From Streptomyces sp. NBC_01283 (GTDB lineage: Bacteria; Actinomycetota; Actinomycetes; Streptomycetales; Streptomycetaceae), in the NCBI RefSeq assembly GCF_041435335.1, contig NZ_CP108430.1, forward strand, positions 3,702,501 to 3,766,500: 64,000 bases of DNA, read 5' to 3'. Each line of letters begins with the position of its first letter. Positions within the stretch are counted from its first letter, which is position 1. The position numbers and the translations under genes are program-made. Shown here in pieces: positions 50,929 to 59,707 of the stretch. The notes beneath the pieces were generated by a model, which saw only the letters and a list, made by a program, of their open reading frames with translations, was not told the DNA's origin and ran no database searches.

Positions 50929-51555
50929 ATGAGTGATCAGCCCCGACAGCCCGGACAGCCCCGCCGTCTCGTCCTCGCCTCCAAGTCCCCCGCCCGGCTC
51001 GGCCTCCTGCGCCAGGCCGGTCTCGCCCCCGAGGTGATCGTCAGCGGGGTCGACGAGGACGCGATCTCCGCACCGACCCCCGCCGAGCTCGCCCTTGCCC
51101 TGGCCGAGGCCAAGGCGTCGGTCGTCTCGGCGCGCCCGGAGACCAAGGGCGCCCTGGTCGTCGGCTGCGACTCGGTCCTCGAACTGGACGGAGAGGCGCT
51201 CGGCAAGCCCGCCGATGCCGAGGAGGCCACCGCCCGCTGGAAGTCCATGCGCGGGCGTGCGGGCGTCCTGCAGACCGGCCACTGCGTGTACGACACCGCG
51301 TCCGGCCGCCATGTGTCGGCGGTCGCCTCGACCGTCGTCCGTTTCGGTGACCCCTCGGACGAGGAGATCGCCGCGTACGTGGCGAGCGGTGAACCCCTGC
51401 ACGTGGCGGGCGCGTTCACGCTCGACGGCCGCTCCGCCCCCTTCGTCGACTCGATCGAGGGCGACCACGGCAACGTCATCGGCCTCTCCCTGCCGCTGCT
51501 CCGGCGCCTCCTGGGTGAATTGGGCGTCGGCATCACGGAGTTGTGGGCGAAGTAG
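50929..51555 (+). CDS. maf: Maf-family nucleotide pyrophosphatase
   Basis: Hydrolyses non-canonical or surplus nucleoside triphosphates; historically a septum-formation inhibitor. The 208 residues have the N-terminal [20 protein letters not shown], the core [18 protein letters not shown] with the metal-binding acidic residues, and [18 protein letters not shown] near the end. It starts close to a -10 box, suggesting leaderless translation. Confidence 0.92.
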   Translation: MSDQPRQPGQPRRLVLASKSPARLGLLRQAGLAPEVIVSGVDEDAISAPTPAELALALAEAKASVVSARPETKGALVVGCDSVLELDGEALGKPADAEEATARWKSMRGRAGVLQTGHCVYDTASGRHVSAVASTVVRFGDPSDEEIAAYVASGEPLHVAGAFTLDGRSAPFVDSIEGDHGNVIGLSLPLLRRLLGELGVGITELWAK

Positions 51556-51567
51556 GCCTCAGAGGGC

Positions 51568-52053
51568 TCAGGCGGGCTGTGGGGCGCCGTTCTCCGGTGC
51601 GCCGCCGCCCGCTGCCCCGGTGCCGGTGCGCGGCGCGTCGGCGACCTCGTCGGGCTTCCTGTCGTACGCCACCAGCGTCAGGACGATCAGGCCGAGCACG
51701 ACCATCATGAAGGCGAACGCGGGCCAGCCCACCAGGCCGACCGAGAACGCCCCGAGGAGCGCGTGCACCACGGCGGCGCTGATCAGCAGCAGCCGGCCGA
51801 AGCGGCCCGGCGCGCGGTCGAGTATCGCCGCGCGCAGCATGATGAAGGCGCACAGCGCGAGGTAGAGGCCGAAGAGGCCGCCCGCGATCCACGTCGACAC
51901 GGACATCGCGTGCGGGTCGAGGCCTGCGAGCGACATGTCCTGCTTGTTCACGACAAGCCCGAGGAACCAGTTGAGCATCGCGATGCCCACCGCCTCCACC
52001 AGGAGCACGATCGCGCCCACCCAGGCAACCGGTCTACGCGCCACGGCGCCCAC
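51568..52053 (-). CDS. Four-helix membrane protein, hypothetical
   Basis: Protein of 161 residues with four membrane helices (about residues 9-33, 53-75, 85-107 and 112-128) and a Pro/Ala/Gly cytoplasmic tail. No known family motif recognised. GTG start at 52053. Convergent with maf (12 bases apart) and divergent from accA. A conserved neighbour of maf in Streptomyces in my memory; role unknown. Confidence 0.75.
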   Translation of the reverse strand: MGAVARRPVAWVGAIVLLVEAVGIAMLNWFLGLVVNKQDMSLAGLDPHAMSVSTWIAGGLFGLYLALCAFIMLRAAILDRAPGRFGRLLLISAAVVHALLGAFSVGLVGWPAFAFMMVVLGLIVLTLVAYDRKPDEVADAPRTGTGAAGGGAPENGAPQPA

Positions 52054-52393
52054 CCTCTTCCGCTGTTACCACCAGTACGTCCCAGACATCGCGAACGCTA
52101 CTAACGGGTAAACCGGGGGACAAGGGCTCTGCCCAAGGCAAAGAATCATTGGGCCATTCGTAGGGACTCGACAAAGAATGCCCCTCTGCCGCAGCACGCT
52201 CTCACAGAGACCTTGGCCACATCGGCGCGTTAGTCTGCCCGCAAGGGACCCTGCGTACCGTGGTGCGACAAGGGATTTCGCGGACGGGCAGGCCCCGGAT
52301 CACGCTCCGTGTGGGCAAGCTCACCACTGGGGACGGGTCGAAAGGTCGTGTCGGCAGTCCCTAAACTCGGCTTGTTTCAAGGAGGGAGCCATC
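52054..52393. other. Intergenic region upstream of accA
   Basis: 340 bases with no convincing gene. It must hold the accA promoter. A good GGAGGGAG ribosome binding site ends six bases before the accA GTG. I see no clear riboswitch or long repeat. Confidence 0.5.
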
Positions 52394-54166
52394 GTGCGCA
52401 AGGTGCTCATCGCCAACCGTGGCGAAATCGCTGTCCGCGTTGCTCGGGCATGCCGGGATGCAGGGATCGCGAGCGTAGCCGTCTACGCAGATCCTGACCG
52501 GGATGCTCTGCATGTACGTGCGGCAGATGAGGCGTTCGCGCTGGGCGGTGACACTCCGGCCACCAGCTACCTGGACATTTCCAAGGTGCTGGCAGCGGCC
52601 AAGGACGCGGGGGCGGACGCGGTCCACCCCGGCTACGGCTTCCTTTCGGAGAACGCCGACTTCGCGCAGGCCGTCATCGACGCGGGCCTGATCTGGATCG
52701 GCCCGCCGCCGCAAGCCATTCGTGACCTGGGTGACAAGGTCGCCGCCCGGCACATCGCGCAGCGCGCGGGTGCCCCGCTGGTGGCCGGTACGCCGGACCC
52801 CGTGAGCGGCTCCGACGAGGTCGTGGCCTTCGCCCAGGAGCACGGCCTGCCGATCGCGATCAAGGCCGCCTTCGGTGGCGGCGGACGCGGTCTGAAGGTG
52901 GCCCGGAACCTCGAAGAGGTGCCCGAGCTGTACGACTCCGCGGTGCGCGAGGCCGTCGCGGCCTTCGGCCGTGGCGAGTGCTTCGTGGAGCGCTACCTGG
53001 ACAAGCCGCGGCACGTGGAGACGCAGTGCCTGGCCGACAAGCACGGCAATGTGGTCGTCGTGTCGACCCGTGACTGCTCGCTGCAGCGCCGCCACCAGAA
53101 GCTCGTGGAGGAGGCGCCCGCGCCGTTCCTGAGCGAGGCCCAGAACGCCGAGCTGTACGCGGCGTCCAAGGCGATCCTGAAGGAAGCCGGCTATGTCGGC
53201 GCCGGCACCGTCGAGTTCCTCGTCGGCACCGACGGCACGATCTCCTTCCTGGAGGTCAACACCCGTCTGCAGGTGGAGCACCCGGTCACCGAAGAGATCA
53301 CCGGCATCGACCTGGTCCGCGAGATGTTCCGCATCGCCGACGGCGAGGAACTGGGCTACGGCGACCCGGAGATGCGCGGTCACTCCTTCGAGTTCCGCAT
53401 CAACGGCGAGGACCCGGGCCGCGGCTTCCTGCCGGCGCCGGGCACGGTGACCCTGTTCGCCCCGCCGTCGGGTCCTGGCGTGCGCCTGGACGCGGGCGTG
53501 GAGTCCGGCAGCGTGATCGGCCCGGCCTGGGACTCGCTCCTGGCCAAGCTGATCGTCTCCGGTGCGACGCGCCAGCAGGCGCTCCAGCGGGCCGCGCGCG
53601 CCCTGGAGGAGTTCACCGTGGAGGGCATGGCCACCGCCATCCCCTTCCACCGCGCGGTCGTCAAGGACCCGGCGTTCGCCCCTGAACTGACCGGCTCCAC
53701 CGACCCGTTCACGGTCCACACCCGGTGGATCGAGACCGAGTTCGTCAACGAGATCCCCGCGTTCGCCGCGGCGGCCGACACCGAGACGGACGAAGAGCCC
53801 GGCCGCGAGACGGTCGTCGTCGAGGTGGGCGGCAAGCGCCTGGAGGTCTCGCTCCCCTCCTCGCTGGGCATGACCATCGCCCGCACAGCGGCGGCGGGCG
53901 GCGCCCGCCCCAAGCGGCGCGCGGCGAAGAAGTCGGGCCCGGCGGCCTCCGGTGACACCCTCGCCTCTCCGATGCAGGGCACGATCGTCAAGATCGCTGT
54001 CGAGGAGGGCCAGGAGGTGCAGGAGGGCGACCTGGTCGTCGTCCTGGAGGCCATGAAGATGGAACAGCCCCTGAACGCGCACCGGTCGGGAACGATCAAG
54101 GGCCTCACGGCGGAGGTGGGCGCGAGCCTGACCTCCGGCGCGGTCATCTGCGAGATCAAGGACTGA
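52394..54166 (+). CDS. accA: Acyl-CoA carboxylase alpha subunit (biotin carboxylase plus BCCP)
   Basis: Carboxylates its own biotin using ATP and bicarbonate, serving PccB- and AccB-type partners. Of 590 residues, 1-450 are biotin carboxylase ([35 protein letters not shown]-grasp with [28 protein letters not shown]), and about 515-590 are the biotin carrier domain with [11 protein letters not shown] (biotinylated K555). The GTG at 52394 is chosen because GGAGGGAG lies just upstream and the domain begins there. Matches the 590-residue streptomycete AccA1/AccA2 subunits. Confidence 0.95.
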   Translation: MRKVLIANRGEIAVRVARACRDAGIASVAVYADPDRDALHVRAADEAFALGGDTPATSYLDISKVLAAAKDAGADAVHPGYGFLSENADFAQAVIDAGLIWIGPPPQAIRDLGDKVAARHIAQRAGAPLVAGTPDPVSGSDEVVAFAQEHGLPIAIKAAFGGGGRGLKVARNLEEVPELYDSAVREAVAAFGRGECFVERYLDKPRHVETQCLADKHGNVVVVSTRDCSLQRRHQKLVEEAPAPFLSEAQNAELYAASKAILKEAGYVGAGTVEFLVGTDGTISFLEVNTRLQVEHPVTEEITGIDLVREMFRIADGEELGYGDPEMRGHSFEFRINGEDPGRGFLPAPGTVTLFAPPSGPGVRLDAGVESGSVIGPAWDSLLAKLIVSGATRQQALQRAARALEEFTVEGMATAIPFHRAVVKDPAFAPELTGSTDPFTVHTRWIETEFVNEIPAFAAAADTETDEEPGRETVVVEVGGKRLEVSLPSSLGMTIARTAAAGGARPKRRAAKKSGPAASGDTLASPMQGTIVKIAVEEGQEVQEGDLVVVLEAMKMEQPLNAHRSGTIKGLTAEVGASLTSGAVICEIKD

Positions 54167-54185
54167 CACCCCCGCTGAGCGGACC

Positions 54186-54217
54186 CCGGACGGGCTGGAG
54201 CATTCCAGCCCGTCCGG
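54186..54217. terminator. Terminator downstream of accA
   Basis: CCGGACGGGCTGGA (54186-54199) pairs perfectly with 54204-54217 around GCAT. Same type as the hairpin at 3066-3109. Confidence 0.85.
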
Positions 54218-54271
54218 CGTCTTTACCCTTCGGGCAGACTTGAGGCACGCGTACGTTCAGGGAGGCACGCC

Positions 54272-54907
54272 ATGGCAGAGAGCCCGCAAGAGCGCCCTCG
54301 CTTGAAGAGAGCCGACGCGCGCCGCAATTACGACCGGCTCCTCGCAGAGGCCCGCACCGCCTTCGCGGAGCACGGCACGGACGCCTCCCTGGAGGACATC
54401 GCCCGCCACGCGAACGTGGGCATCGGCACCCTCTACCGCCACTTCCCCAACCGCCACGCCCTGATGAGCGCCGTCTTCGAAGAGGCGGTGAGCGACCTCC
54501 TGGACCGCTCCCGCGCGCTGCTCGACGATCCGCGGCCCTGCTCGGCCCTGGTGACCTGGCTCCGCGCCATCATCACTCATGCGGGTGAGTACCGCGGGCT
54601 CTCCCGCGCCCTCATGTCGGCGTCGCACGACGACAGTTCGGCACTCTCCCGATGCAGCAGGCCCATGCGTGAGGCGGGCACGGCCCTGCTGGTGCGGGCC
54701 CAGCAGGCCGGTGCCGTACGCCCCGGCGTCTCGATCGGCGATCTGATGCAGCTGACCAACGCGATCGCGCTGGCCGCCGAAGAGACCCCGGACGAGCCCG
54801 AGTTGGCCGACCGGCTGCTGATGCTGACCCTGCGCGGCCTGAAGCCCGAAGGGTCGGCACCCGACGACTGCGGTACCGGACCGACGGCCGGTTCAGCGGC
54901 GGCGTAG
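54272..54907 (+). CDS. TetR-family transcriptional regulator
   Basis: Regulator of 211 residues. Helix-turn-helix at about 15-65: DARRNYDRLLAEARTAFAEH, DASLEDIARHANVGIGTLYR and HFPNRHALMSAVF. The C-terminal part is the TetR ligand and dimer domain. GGGAGG lies seven bases before the ATG. Its end overlaps the end of the DeoR gene by 15 bases tail to tail. No gene next to it is an obvious target, since its upstream neighbour is accA. Confidence 0.9.
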   Translation: MAESPQERPRLKRADARRNYDRLLAEARTAFAEHGTDASLEDIARHANVGIGTLYRHFPNRHALMSAVFEEAVSDLLDRSRALLDDPRPCSALVTWLRAIITHAGEYRGLSRALMSASHDDSSALSRCSRPMREAGTALLVRAQQAGAVRPGVSIGDLMQLTNAIALAAEETPDEPELADRLLMLTLRGLKPEGSAPDDCGTGPTAGSAAA

Positions 54908-55870
54908 ATCCGCCACCCGCGCGGCCCGCTCCCCGGGCTGCTGCTCCCCGAGCACCGCACTGCGCAACTGCGCCCCGGGGCTCTGCCCGTGACCGCCGTG
55001 GTTACGGCGCTGCCCCGGCAGCGGCACGTCCCGGCGCGGCTGTCGCGCCGGGACGGGATCCACCCCTGATCCGGAGTTGGGATTCGCGGTCCCGCCCGCG
55101 ACGGCGATCTGCACTCCCTGGTCCGCCAGGGCCTGCAGTTCGGTGGCCGCGCGGTCGTCGTGCGTGGGCGGTTCGTCCGTGACCAGGCGGGTGATGACGT
55201 CCGTCGGCACCGTCTGGAACATCGTGTCGGTGCCGAGCTTGGTGTGGTCGGCGAGGACCACGACCTCGGCGGCGGCCTGGACGAGCGCCCGGTCCACGCT
55301 CGCCGAGAGCATGTTGGACGTGGAGAGCCCGCGTTCGGCGGTCAGACCACTGCCCGACAGGAAGGCGCGTGAGACCCGCAGGCCCTGCAGGGACTGTTCG
55401 GCCCCGCTGCCCACGAGAGCGTAATTGGAACCGCGCAGGGTGCCGCCGGTCATGACGACCTCGACGCGGTTGGCATGGGCCAGGGCCTGTGCCACCAGGA
55501 GGGAATTGGTGACGACGGTCAGACCGGGTACCCGCGCGAGCCGTCGGGCCAGCTCCTGCGTGGTCGTACCCGCCCCGACGACGATGGCTTCGCCTTCTTC
55601 GACGAGTCCCGCCGCGAGATCGGCGATAGCCGTCTTCTCGGCGGTCGCGAGATGTGATTTCTGCGGAAAGCCGGACTCCCGCGTGAATCCGCCCGGCAAT
55701 ACCGCACCGCCATGTCTGCGGTCGAGGAGTCCTTCTGCCTCCAGCGCGCGCACGTCCCGCCGTACGGTCACTTCGGAGGTCTGGACGACGCGGGCGAGCT
55801 CCCGGAGCGATACCGCTCCGTTGGCCCGCACCATTTCGAGGATCAATTGGCGACGTTCTGCAGCGAACAC
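54893..55870 (-). CDS. DeoR-family transcriptional regulator
   Basis: Sugar-phosphate-sensing repressor type. The N-terminal helix-turn-helix reads ERRQLILEMVRANGAVSLRE then VVQTSEVTVRRDVRALEAEG (residues 5-50); the C-terminal DeoR effector domain has VVGAGTTTQELA, VVTNSLLVAQAL and VLADHTKLG. The last 70 residues are an unusual Pro/Arg/Gln-rich extension. The neighbourhood (pnp, phosphosugar mutase, deoC) suggests nucleoside or deoxyribose-phosphate genes as targets. TACTGT seven bases before the GTG suggests a leaderless mRNA. Confidence 0.88.
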   Translation of the reverse strand: MFAAERRQLILEMVRANGAVSLRELARVVQTSEVTVRRDVRALEAEGLLDRRHGGAVLPGGFTRESGFPQKSHLATAEKTAIADLAAGLVEEGEAIVVGAGTTTQELARRLARVPGLTVVTNSLLVAQALAHANRVEVVMTGGTLRGSNYALVGSGAEQSLQGLRVSRAFLSGSGLTAERGLSTSNMLSASVDRALVQAAAEVVVLADHTKLGTDTMFQTVPTDVITRLVTDEPPTHDDRAATELQALADQGVQIAVAGGTANPNSGSGVDPVPARQPRRDVPLPGQRRNHGGHGQSPGAQLRSAVLGEQQPGERAARVADLRRR

Positions 55871-55877
55871 GAAACTG

Positions 55878-55883
55878 ACAGTA
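55878..55883 (-). promoter_or_regulatory. -10 box for a leaderless deoR-type mRNA
   Basis: TACTGT (minus strand) lies seven bases before the GTG start with no ribosome binding site. Confidence 0.45.
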
Positions 55884-56080
55884 ACCCCAACGACCGTCTG
55901 CTTTCAGCAGTTTGCGCCGAATTACAGAAGTTGTTCGCACGGCAGGGTGGGAAGTGGTATAGGTGCCTACTCGCCGCGCCTATGCCGGGCGAATGGGCGA
56001 CAACAGCCCGTGACCTGCGCGGAGTTGTTACCCCGTGCGAACCCCGGTCAGTCGGCGTTCAACCGACGATCGGTCCGCGA

Positions 56081-57529
56081 TCAGGCTTCGCCGGCCGACT
56101 TACGCGTGTGGAGTTGGCGCGCGACCTCGGCGATCGAGCCCGAAAGGGATGGATACACGGTGAACGCATTCGCGATCTGCTCGACCGTCAGATTGTTGTC
56201 GACCGCGATCGAGATGGGGTGGATCAGTTCCGAAGCGCGCGGCGCGACGACCACACCGCCCACCACGATGCCCGTACCGGGGCGGCAGAAGATCTTGACG
56301 AAGCCGTCGCGGATGCCCTGCATCTTCGCGCGCGGGTTGCGCAGGAGCGGCAGCTTGACGACGCGGGCGTCGATCTTGCCGCCGTCGACGTCCGACTGGC
56401 TGTAGCCGACGGTCGCGATCTCGGGGTCGGTGAAGACGTTCGACGACACGGTCTTCAGGTTCAGCGGCTGCACCGCGTCGCCCAGGAAGTGGTACATCGC
56501 GATGCGCCCCTGCATGGCGGCGACGGAGGCCAGCGCGAAGATACCGGTCACGTCACCGGCGGCGTACACACCCGGCGCGGACGTGCGCGACACCTTGTCG
56601 GTCCAGATGTGCCCCGAGTCCTTGAGCTTGACCCCGGCCTCCTCCAGGCCCATGCCGCTGCTGTTCGGGATGGCGCCCACGGCCATCAGGCAGTGCGTGC
56701 CGGAGATGACGCGGCCGTCGTCGAGCGTGACCTCCACGCGGTCGCCCACGCGCTTGGCGGAGGCGGCGCGCGAGCGGGACATGACGTTCATGCCGCGGCG
56801 CCGGAAGACGTCCTCCAGGACGGCGGCGGCGTCCGGGTCCTCGCCGGGCAGCACGCGGTCACGGCTCGACACCAGCGTGACGTTCGACCCGAGCGCCTGA
56901 TAGGCACCGGCGAACTCGGCACCGGTGACACCGGAGCCGACCACGATGAGCTCCTCGGGGAGCTCATCCAGGTCGTACACCTGCGTCCAGTTCAGGATCC
57001 GCTCGCCGTCGGGCAGCGCGTCGGGAACCTCGCGCGGGTGCCCGCCGGTGGCGATGAGGACGGCGTCGGCGACGAGGGTCTCCTCGGTGCCGTCGGCCGC
57101 GCGCACGACGACCTTGCGCGAGCCGTCCGTGTCCTGCTGGCCCTCCAGACGGCCACGGCCGCGCAGCACGCGGGCGCCCGCACGCGTGACGGACGCGGTG
57201 ATGTCGTGGGACTGCGCGAGCGCGAGGCGCTTCACACGGCGGTTGACCTTCCCGAGGTCGACGCCGACGACGCGCGCCGGGGTGTCGATGTGCGGGGTGT
57301 CGTCCGCGACGATGATGCCGAGCTCCTCGTACGAGGAGTCGAAGCTGGTCATCACCTCGGCCGTGGCGATCAGAGTCTTGGACGGGACGCAGTCGGTGAG
57401 CACCGACGCCCCGCCCAGACCGTCGCAGTCGACGACGGTCACCTCCGCGCCGAGCTGGGCGGCAACGAGTGCCGCCTCGTATCCGCCGGGTCCGCCGCCA
57501 ATGATCACGATCCGAGTCACGTACTCCAT
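56081..57529 (-). CDS. lpdA: NAD(P)H-quinone dehydrogenase, LpdA-like flavoprotein
   Basis: Member of the flavoprotein disulphide reductase family, 482 residues, with FAD motif IVIIGGGPGGYEAALVAAQL, NAD(P) motif VVGSGVTGAEFAGAYQ and a late FAD-binding GVYAAGDVTGIFA. The usual CxxxxC redox pair has only one cysteine here (VLTDCVPSK), as in mycobacterial LpdA, which reduces quinones rather than disulphides. The start is ATG. It lies between the DeoR gene and the cyclotransferase gene. Confidence 0.9.
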   Translation of the reverse strand: MEYVTRIVIIGGGPGGYEAALVAAQLGAEVTVVDCDGLGGASVLTDCVPSKTLIATAEVMTSFDSSYEELGIIVADDTPHIDTPARVVGVDLGKVNRRVKRLALAQSHDITASVTRAGARVLRGRGRLEGQQDTDGSRKVVVRAADGTEETLVADAVLIATGGHPREVPDALPDGERILNWTQVYDLDELPEELIVVGSGVTGAEFAGAYQALGSNVTLVSSRDRVLPGEDPDAAAVLEDVFRRRGMNVMSRSRAASAKRVGDRVEVTLDDGRVISGTHCLMAVGAIPNSSGMGLEEAGVKLKDSGHIWTDKVSRTSAPGVYAAGDVTGIFALASVAAMQGRIAMYHFLGDAVQPLNLKTVSSNVFTDPEIATVGYSQSDVDGGKIDARVVKLPLLRNPRAKMQGIRDGFVKIFCRPGTGIVVGGVVVAPRASELIHPISIAVDNNLTVEQIANAFTVYPSLSGSIAEVARQLHTRKSAGEA

Positions 57530-57634
57530 TGTCCCGCACGCTTCAAGGTGCTTCGCCCCGGGGGCTCCATCCGGGCCGTTCTGCCCATGAGAAGGGCACT
57601 TCCGTTACGGGAGGGACGCACGCGTCGCCTGCCG

Positions 57635-57640
57635 TACCCT
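57635..57640 (+). promoter_or_regulatory. -10 box for a leaderless cyclotransferase-like mRNA
   Basis: TACCCT lies seven bases before the ATG at 57648; no ribosome binding site is present. Confidence 0.5.
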
Positions 57641-57647
57641 CGACCAC

Positions 57648-58085
57648 ATGTCGCTCTACGCCGCGTACGCCGGCAATCTGGATCCGCGGCTCATGTCACG
57701 CCGCGCCCCGCACTCGCCGCTGCGCCAGACCGGCTGGCTGAACGGCTGGCGGCTGACCTTCGGCGGGGAGCACATGGGGTGGGAGGGCGCGCTCGCCACC
57801 ATCGTGGAGGCGCCTCGCTCGCAGGTCTTCGTGACGCTCTACGACGTCGCCCCCATGGACGAGGACTCCATGGACCGGTGGGAGGGCGTGGGGCTCGACA
57901 TCTACCGCAGGATGCGGGTGCGCGTGCACACCCTCGACGGCGAGGAACCCGCCTGGGTGTACGTACTCAACGGTTACGAGGGCGGCCTGCCGTCGGCGCG
58001 TTATCTGGGGGAGCTCGCCGACGCGGCGGAGACCGCGGGAGCTCCCCACGACTACGTGATGGAGCTCCGCAAGCGCCCCTGCTAG
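57648..58085 (+). CDS. Gamma-glutamylcyclotransferase-like (AIG2/GGCT) protein
   Basis: Small enzyme-fold protein of 145 residues. The N-terminal MSLYAAYAGNLDPRLM corresponds to the YGSN-type substrate loop, here YAGN. A candidate catalytic glutamate lies in GWEGALATIVEAP. The substrate is unknown; some relatives act on gamma-glutamyl amines. Apparently leaderless. Confidence 0.8.
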   Translation: MSLYAAYAGNLDPRLMSRRAPHSPLRQTGWLNGWRLTFGGEHMGWEGALATIVEAPRSQVFVTLYDVAPMDEDSMDRWEGVGLDIYRRMRVRVHTLDGEEPAWVYVLNGYEGGLPSARYLGELADAAETAGAPHDYVMELRKRPC

Positions 58086-58193
58086 GCGCGCGCCGGGCTG
58101 CGGTGAGCCTGCTTCGGGCCGCTGTGACACCTGCCGGCTCACCTCTCGTCGGAAACGACAAGACAACGATCCGAATCCCGTGAGCATCGTCAT

Positions 58194-58205
58194 CTACGCG
58201 CGTAG
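58194..58205. promoter_or_regulatory. Palindrome CTACGCGCGTAG upstream of pnp
   Basis: Perfect 12-base palindrome, 26-37 bases before the pnp GTG, at the place of a -35 box; TACTCT (58218-58223) is a -10 box seven bases before the GTG. The identical palindrome lies upstream of deoC. Probable shared operator. Confidence 0.7.
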
Positions 58206-58230
58206 GGCGTGAGCGGCTACTCTCGTCCGC

Positions 58231-59055
58231 GTGAACGCTTCAGTTATTCCGGACGACATCCAGGGCGACCCCTACGCCGCCGCCGACGCCGCCGCCGCGC
58301 GCCTGCGTGAGCTGACGGGCGCCGAGACCCACGACGTAGCCCTTGTGATGGGCTCCGGCTGGGCACCGGCCGTGGACGCGCTCGGCGTGCCCGACGCCGA
58401 GTTCCCCGTCACCGAGCTCCCCGGCTTCCCGCCGCCGGCGGTCGAGGGACACGGTGGCCGCATCCGTTCCTTCCAGGTCGGTGACAAGCGCGCCCTCGTC
58501 TTCCTGGGCCGCACCCACTACTACGAGGGCCGTGGCGTCGCCGCCGTCGCGCACGGCGTGCGTACGGCCGTGGCCGCGGGCTGCAAGACGATCGTGCTGA
58601 CGAACGGCTGCGGCGGTCTGCGTGAGGGCATGCGTCCCGGCCAGCCGGTCCTGATCAGCGATCACCTCAACCTGACGGCCACGTCGCCGATCGTCGGCGC
58701 GAACTTCGTGGACCTCACGGACCTCTACTCCCCGCGCCTGCGCACCCTCTGCAAGGAGATCGACCCCTCCCTGGAGGAGGGCGTCTACGCGCAGTTCCCC
58801 GGCCCGCACTACGAGACTCCGGCGGAGATCCACATGGCCCGCACGATCGGTGCGGACCTGGTGGGCATGTCGACGGTCCTCGAGGCCATCGCCGCGCGCG
58901 AGGCGGGTGCGGAGGTGCTCGGCATCTCCCTGGTCACGAACCTCGCCGCGGGCATGACGGGCGAGCCGCTGAACCACGAGGAGGTCCTCCAGGCGGGCCG
59001 CGACAGCGCCACCCGCATGGGCGAGCTGCTTGGTCAGGTGCTGGGCCGCATTTAG
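58231..59055 (+). CDS. punA: Purine-nucleoside phosphorylase (trimeric, PNP I type)
   Basis: Phosphorolysis of purine nucleosides to base and (deoxy)ribose-1-phosphate. The 274 residues show the phosphate site [13 protein letters not shown] and [32 protein letters not shown], the purine site [16 protein letters not shown], and [19 protein letters not shown] start with no ribosome binding site but a -10 box seven bases upstream: leaderless. Its product is used by the phosphosugar mutase that follows and then by DeoC. Confidence 0.94.
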   Translation: MNASVIPDDIQGDPYAAADAAAARLRELTGAETHDVALVMGSGWAPAVDALGVPDAEFPVTELPGFPPPAVEGHGGRIRSFQVGDKRALVFLGRTHYYEGRGVAAVAHGVRTAVAAGCKTIVLTNGCGGLREGMRPGQPVLISDHLNLTATSPIVGANFVDLTDLYSPRLRTLCKEIDPSLEEGVYAQFPGPHYETPAEIHMARTIGADLVGMSTVLEAIAAREAGAEVLGISLVTNLAAGMTGEPLNHEEVLQAGRDSATRMGELLGQVLGRI

Positions 59056-59707
59056 CGGGCGGGGGCGCCTTGAGTGGCGGGGGCGTCTTACCCGGTGGGG
59101 CCTTGCCTGGCGGGGGCCTTGCTGGGCGAGCCTTGCCCGGCCCGGGGGGGGCTTGCTGGGCGGGGGCCTTGCTCGGTGGGTTCCTCGCTGGGCGGGGCCT
59201 TGCCTGGCGGAGGGCTTCCCCGGGTGGGGCGCCTCCGCACCGTGCCTTGCCGGCCCGCGGCGCACGCTCCCGCAAGGGCCTTTCCCGCCCACCCACCCGT
59301 TTGCCCGGCAGCACCGAGCGGGCGCACAGGCCCTCCCGGGATGGGGCGCTCGGGTGGGCGGGCGGGAAGAACCCGCAGGACCGGACGAGCCCCAAAGCCT
59401 TCCGACCGCCGGATGCTCCCCTTCGCACCGCCGGGTGCTCGGGTGGGTGGGTGGGAAAGTCCGCAGGACCGGGCCGGCCCGCAACCCCTTCCCGCCGCCG
59501 GGCGCTCCGGCAGGGGCGAGCGAGCCGTCGCGCACCGGCGGTGCAGGAACGGCCCCGGCCGGACCGGCCGGGAAGGCGTACCCCGTGGGGGTGGGGAAGC
59601 TCCCGCAGGGCCGCGTCGGACAGAAAAGCTCCCCGCAAGGGCGTACCCCGGGTAGGAGTAACCCGGACGCCCGCCATAGAACTCCGCACACGAGAGGCTG
59701 AAGAAAC
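59056..59707. repeat. GC-rich repeat-laden intergenic region
   Basis: No gene supported. 59060-59230 is a degenerate tandem repeat of about 15-16 bases (GGGGGCCTTGCTGGGC type, about nine copies). 59278-59475 has inverted CCCACCCACCCG and CGGGTGGGTGGG blocks and repeated CGCAGGACCGG. Open frames here encode only simple Gly/Leu/Ala or Pro/Lys runs. Confidence 0.75.
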
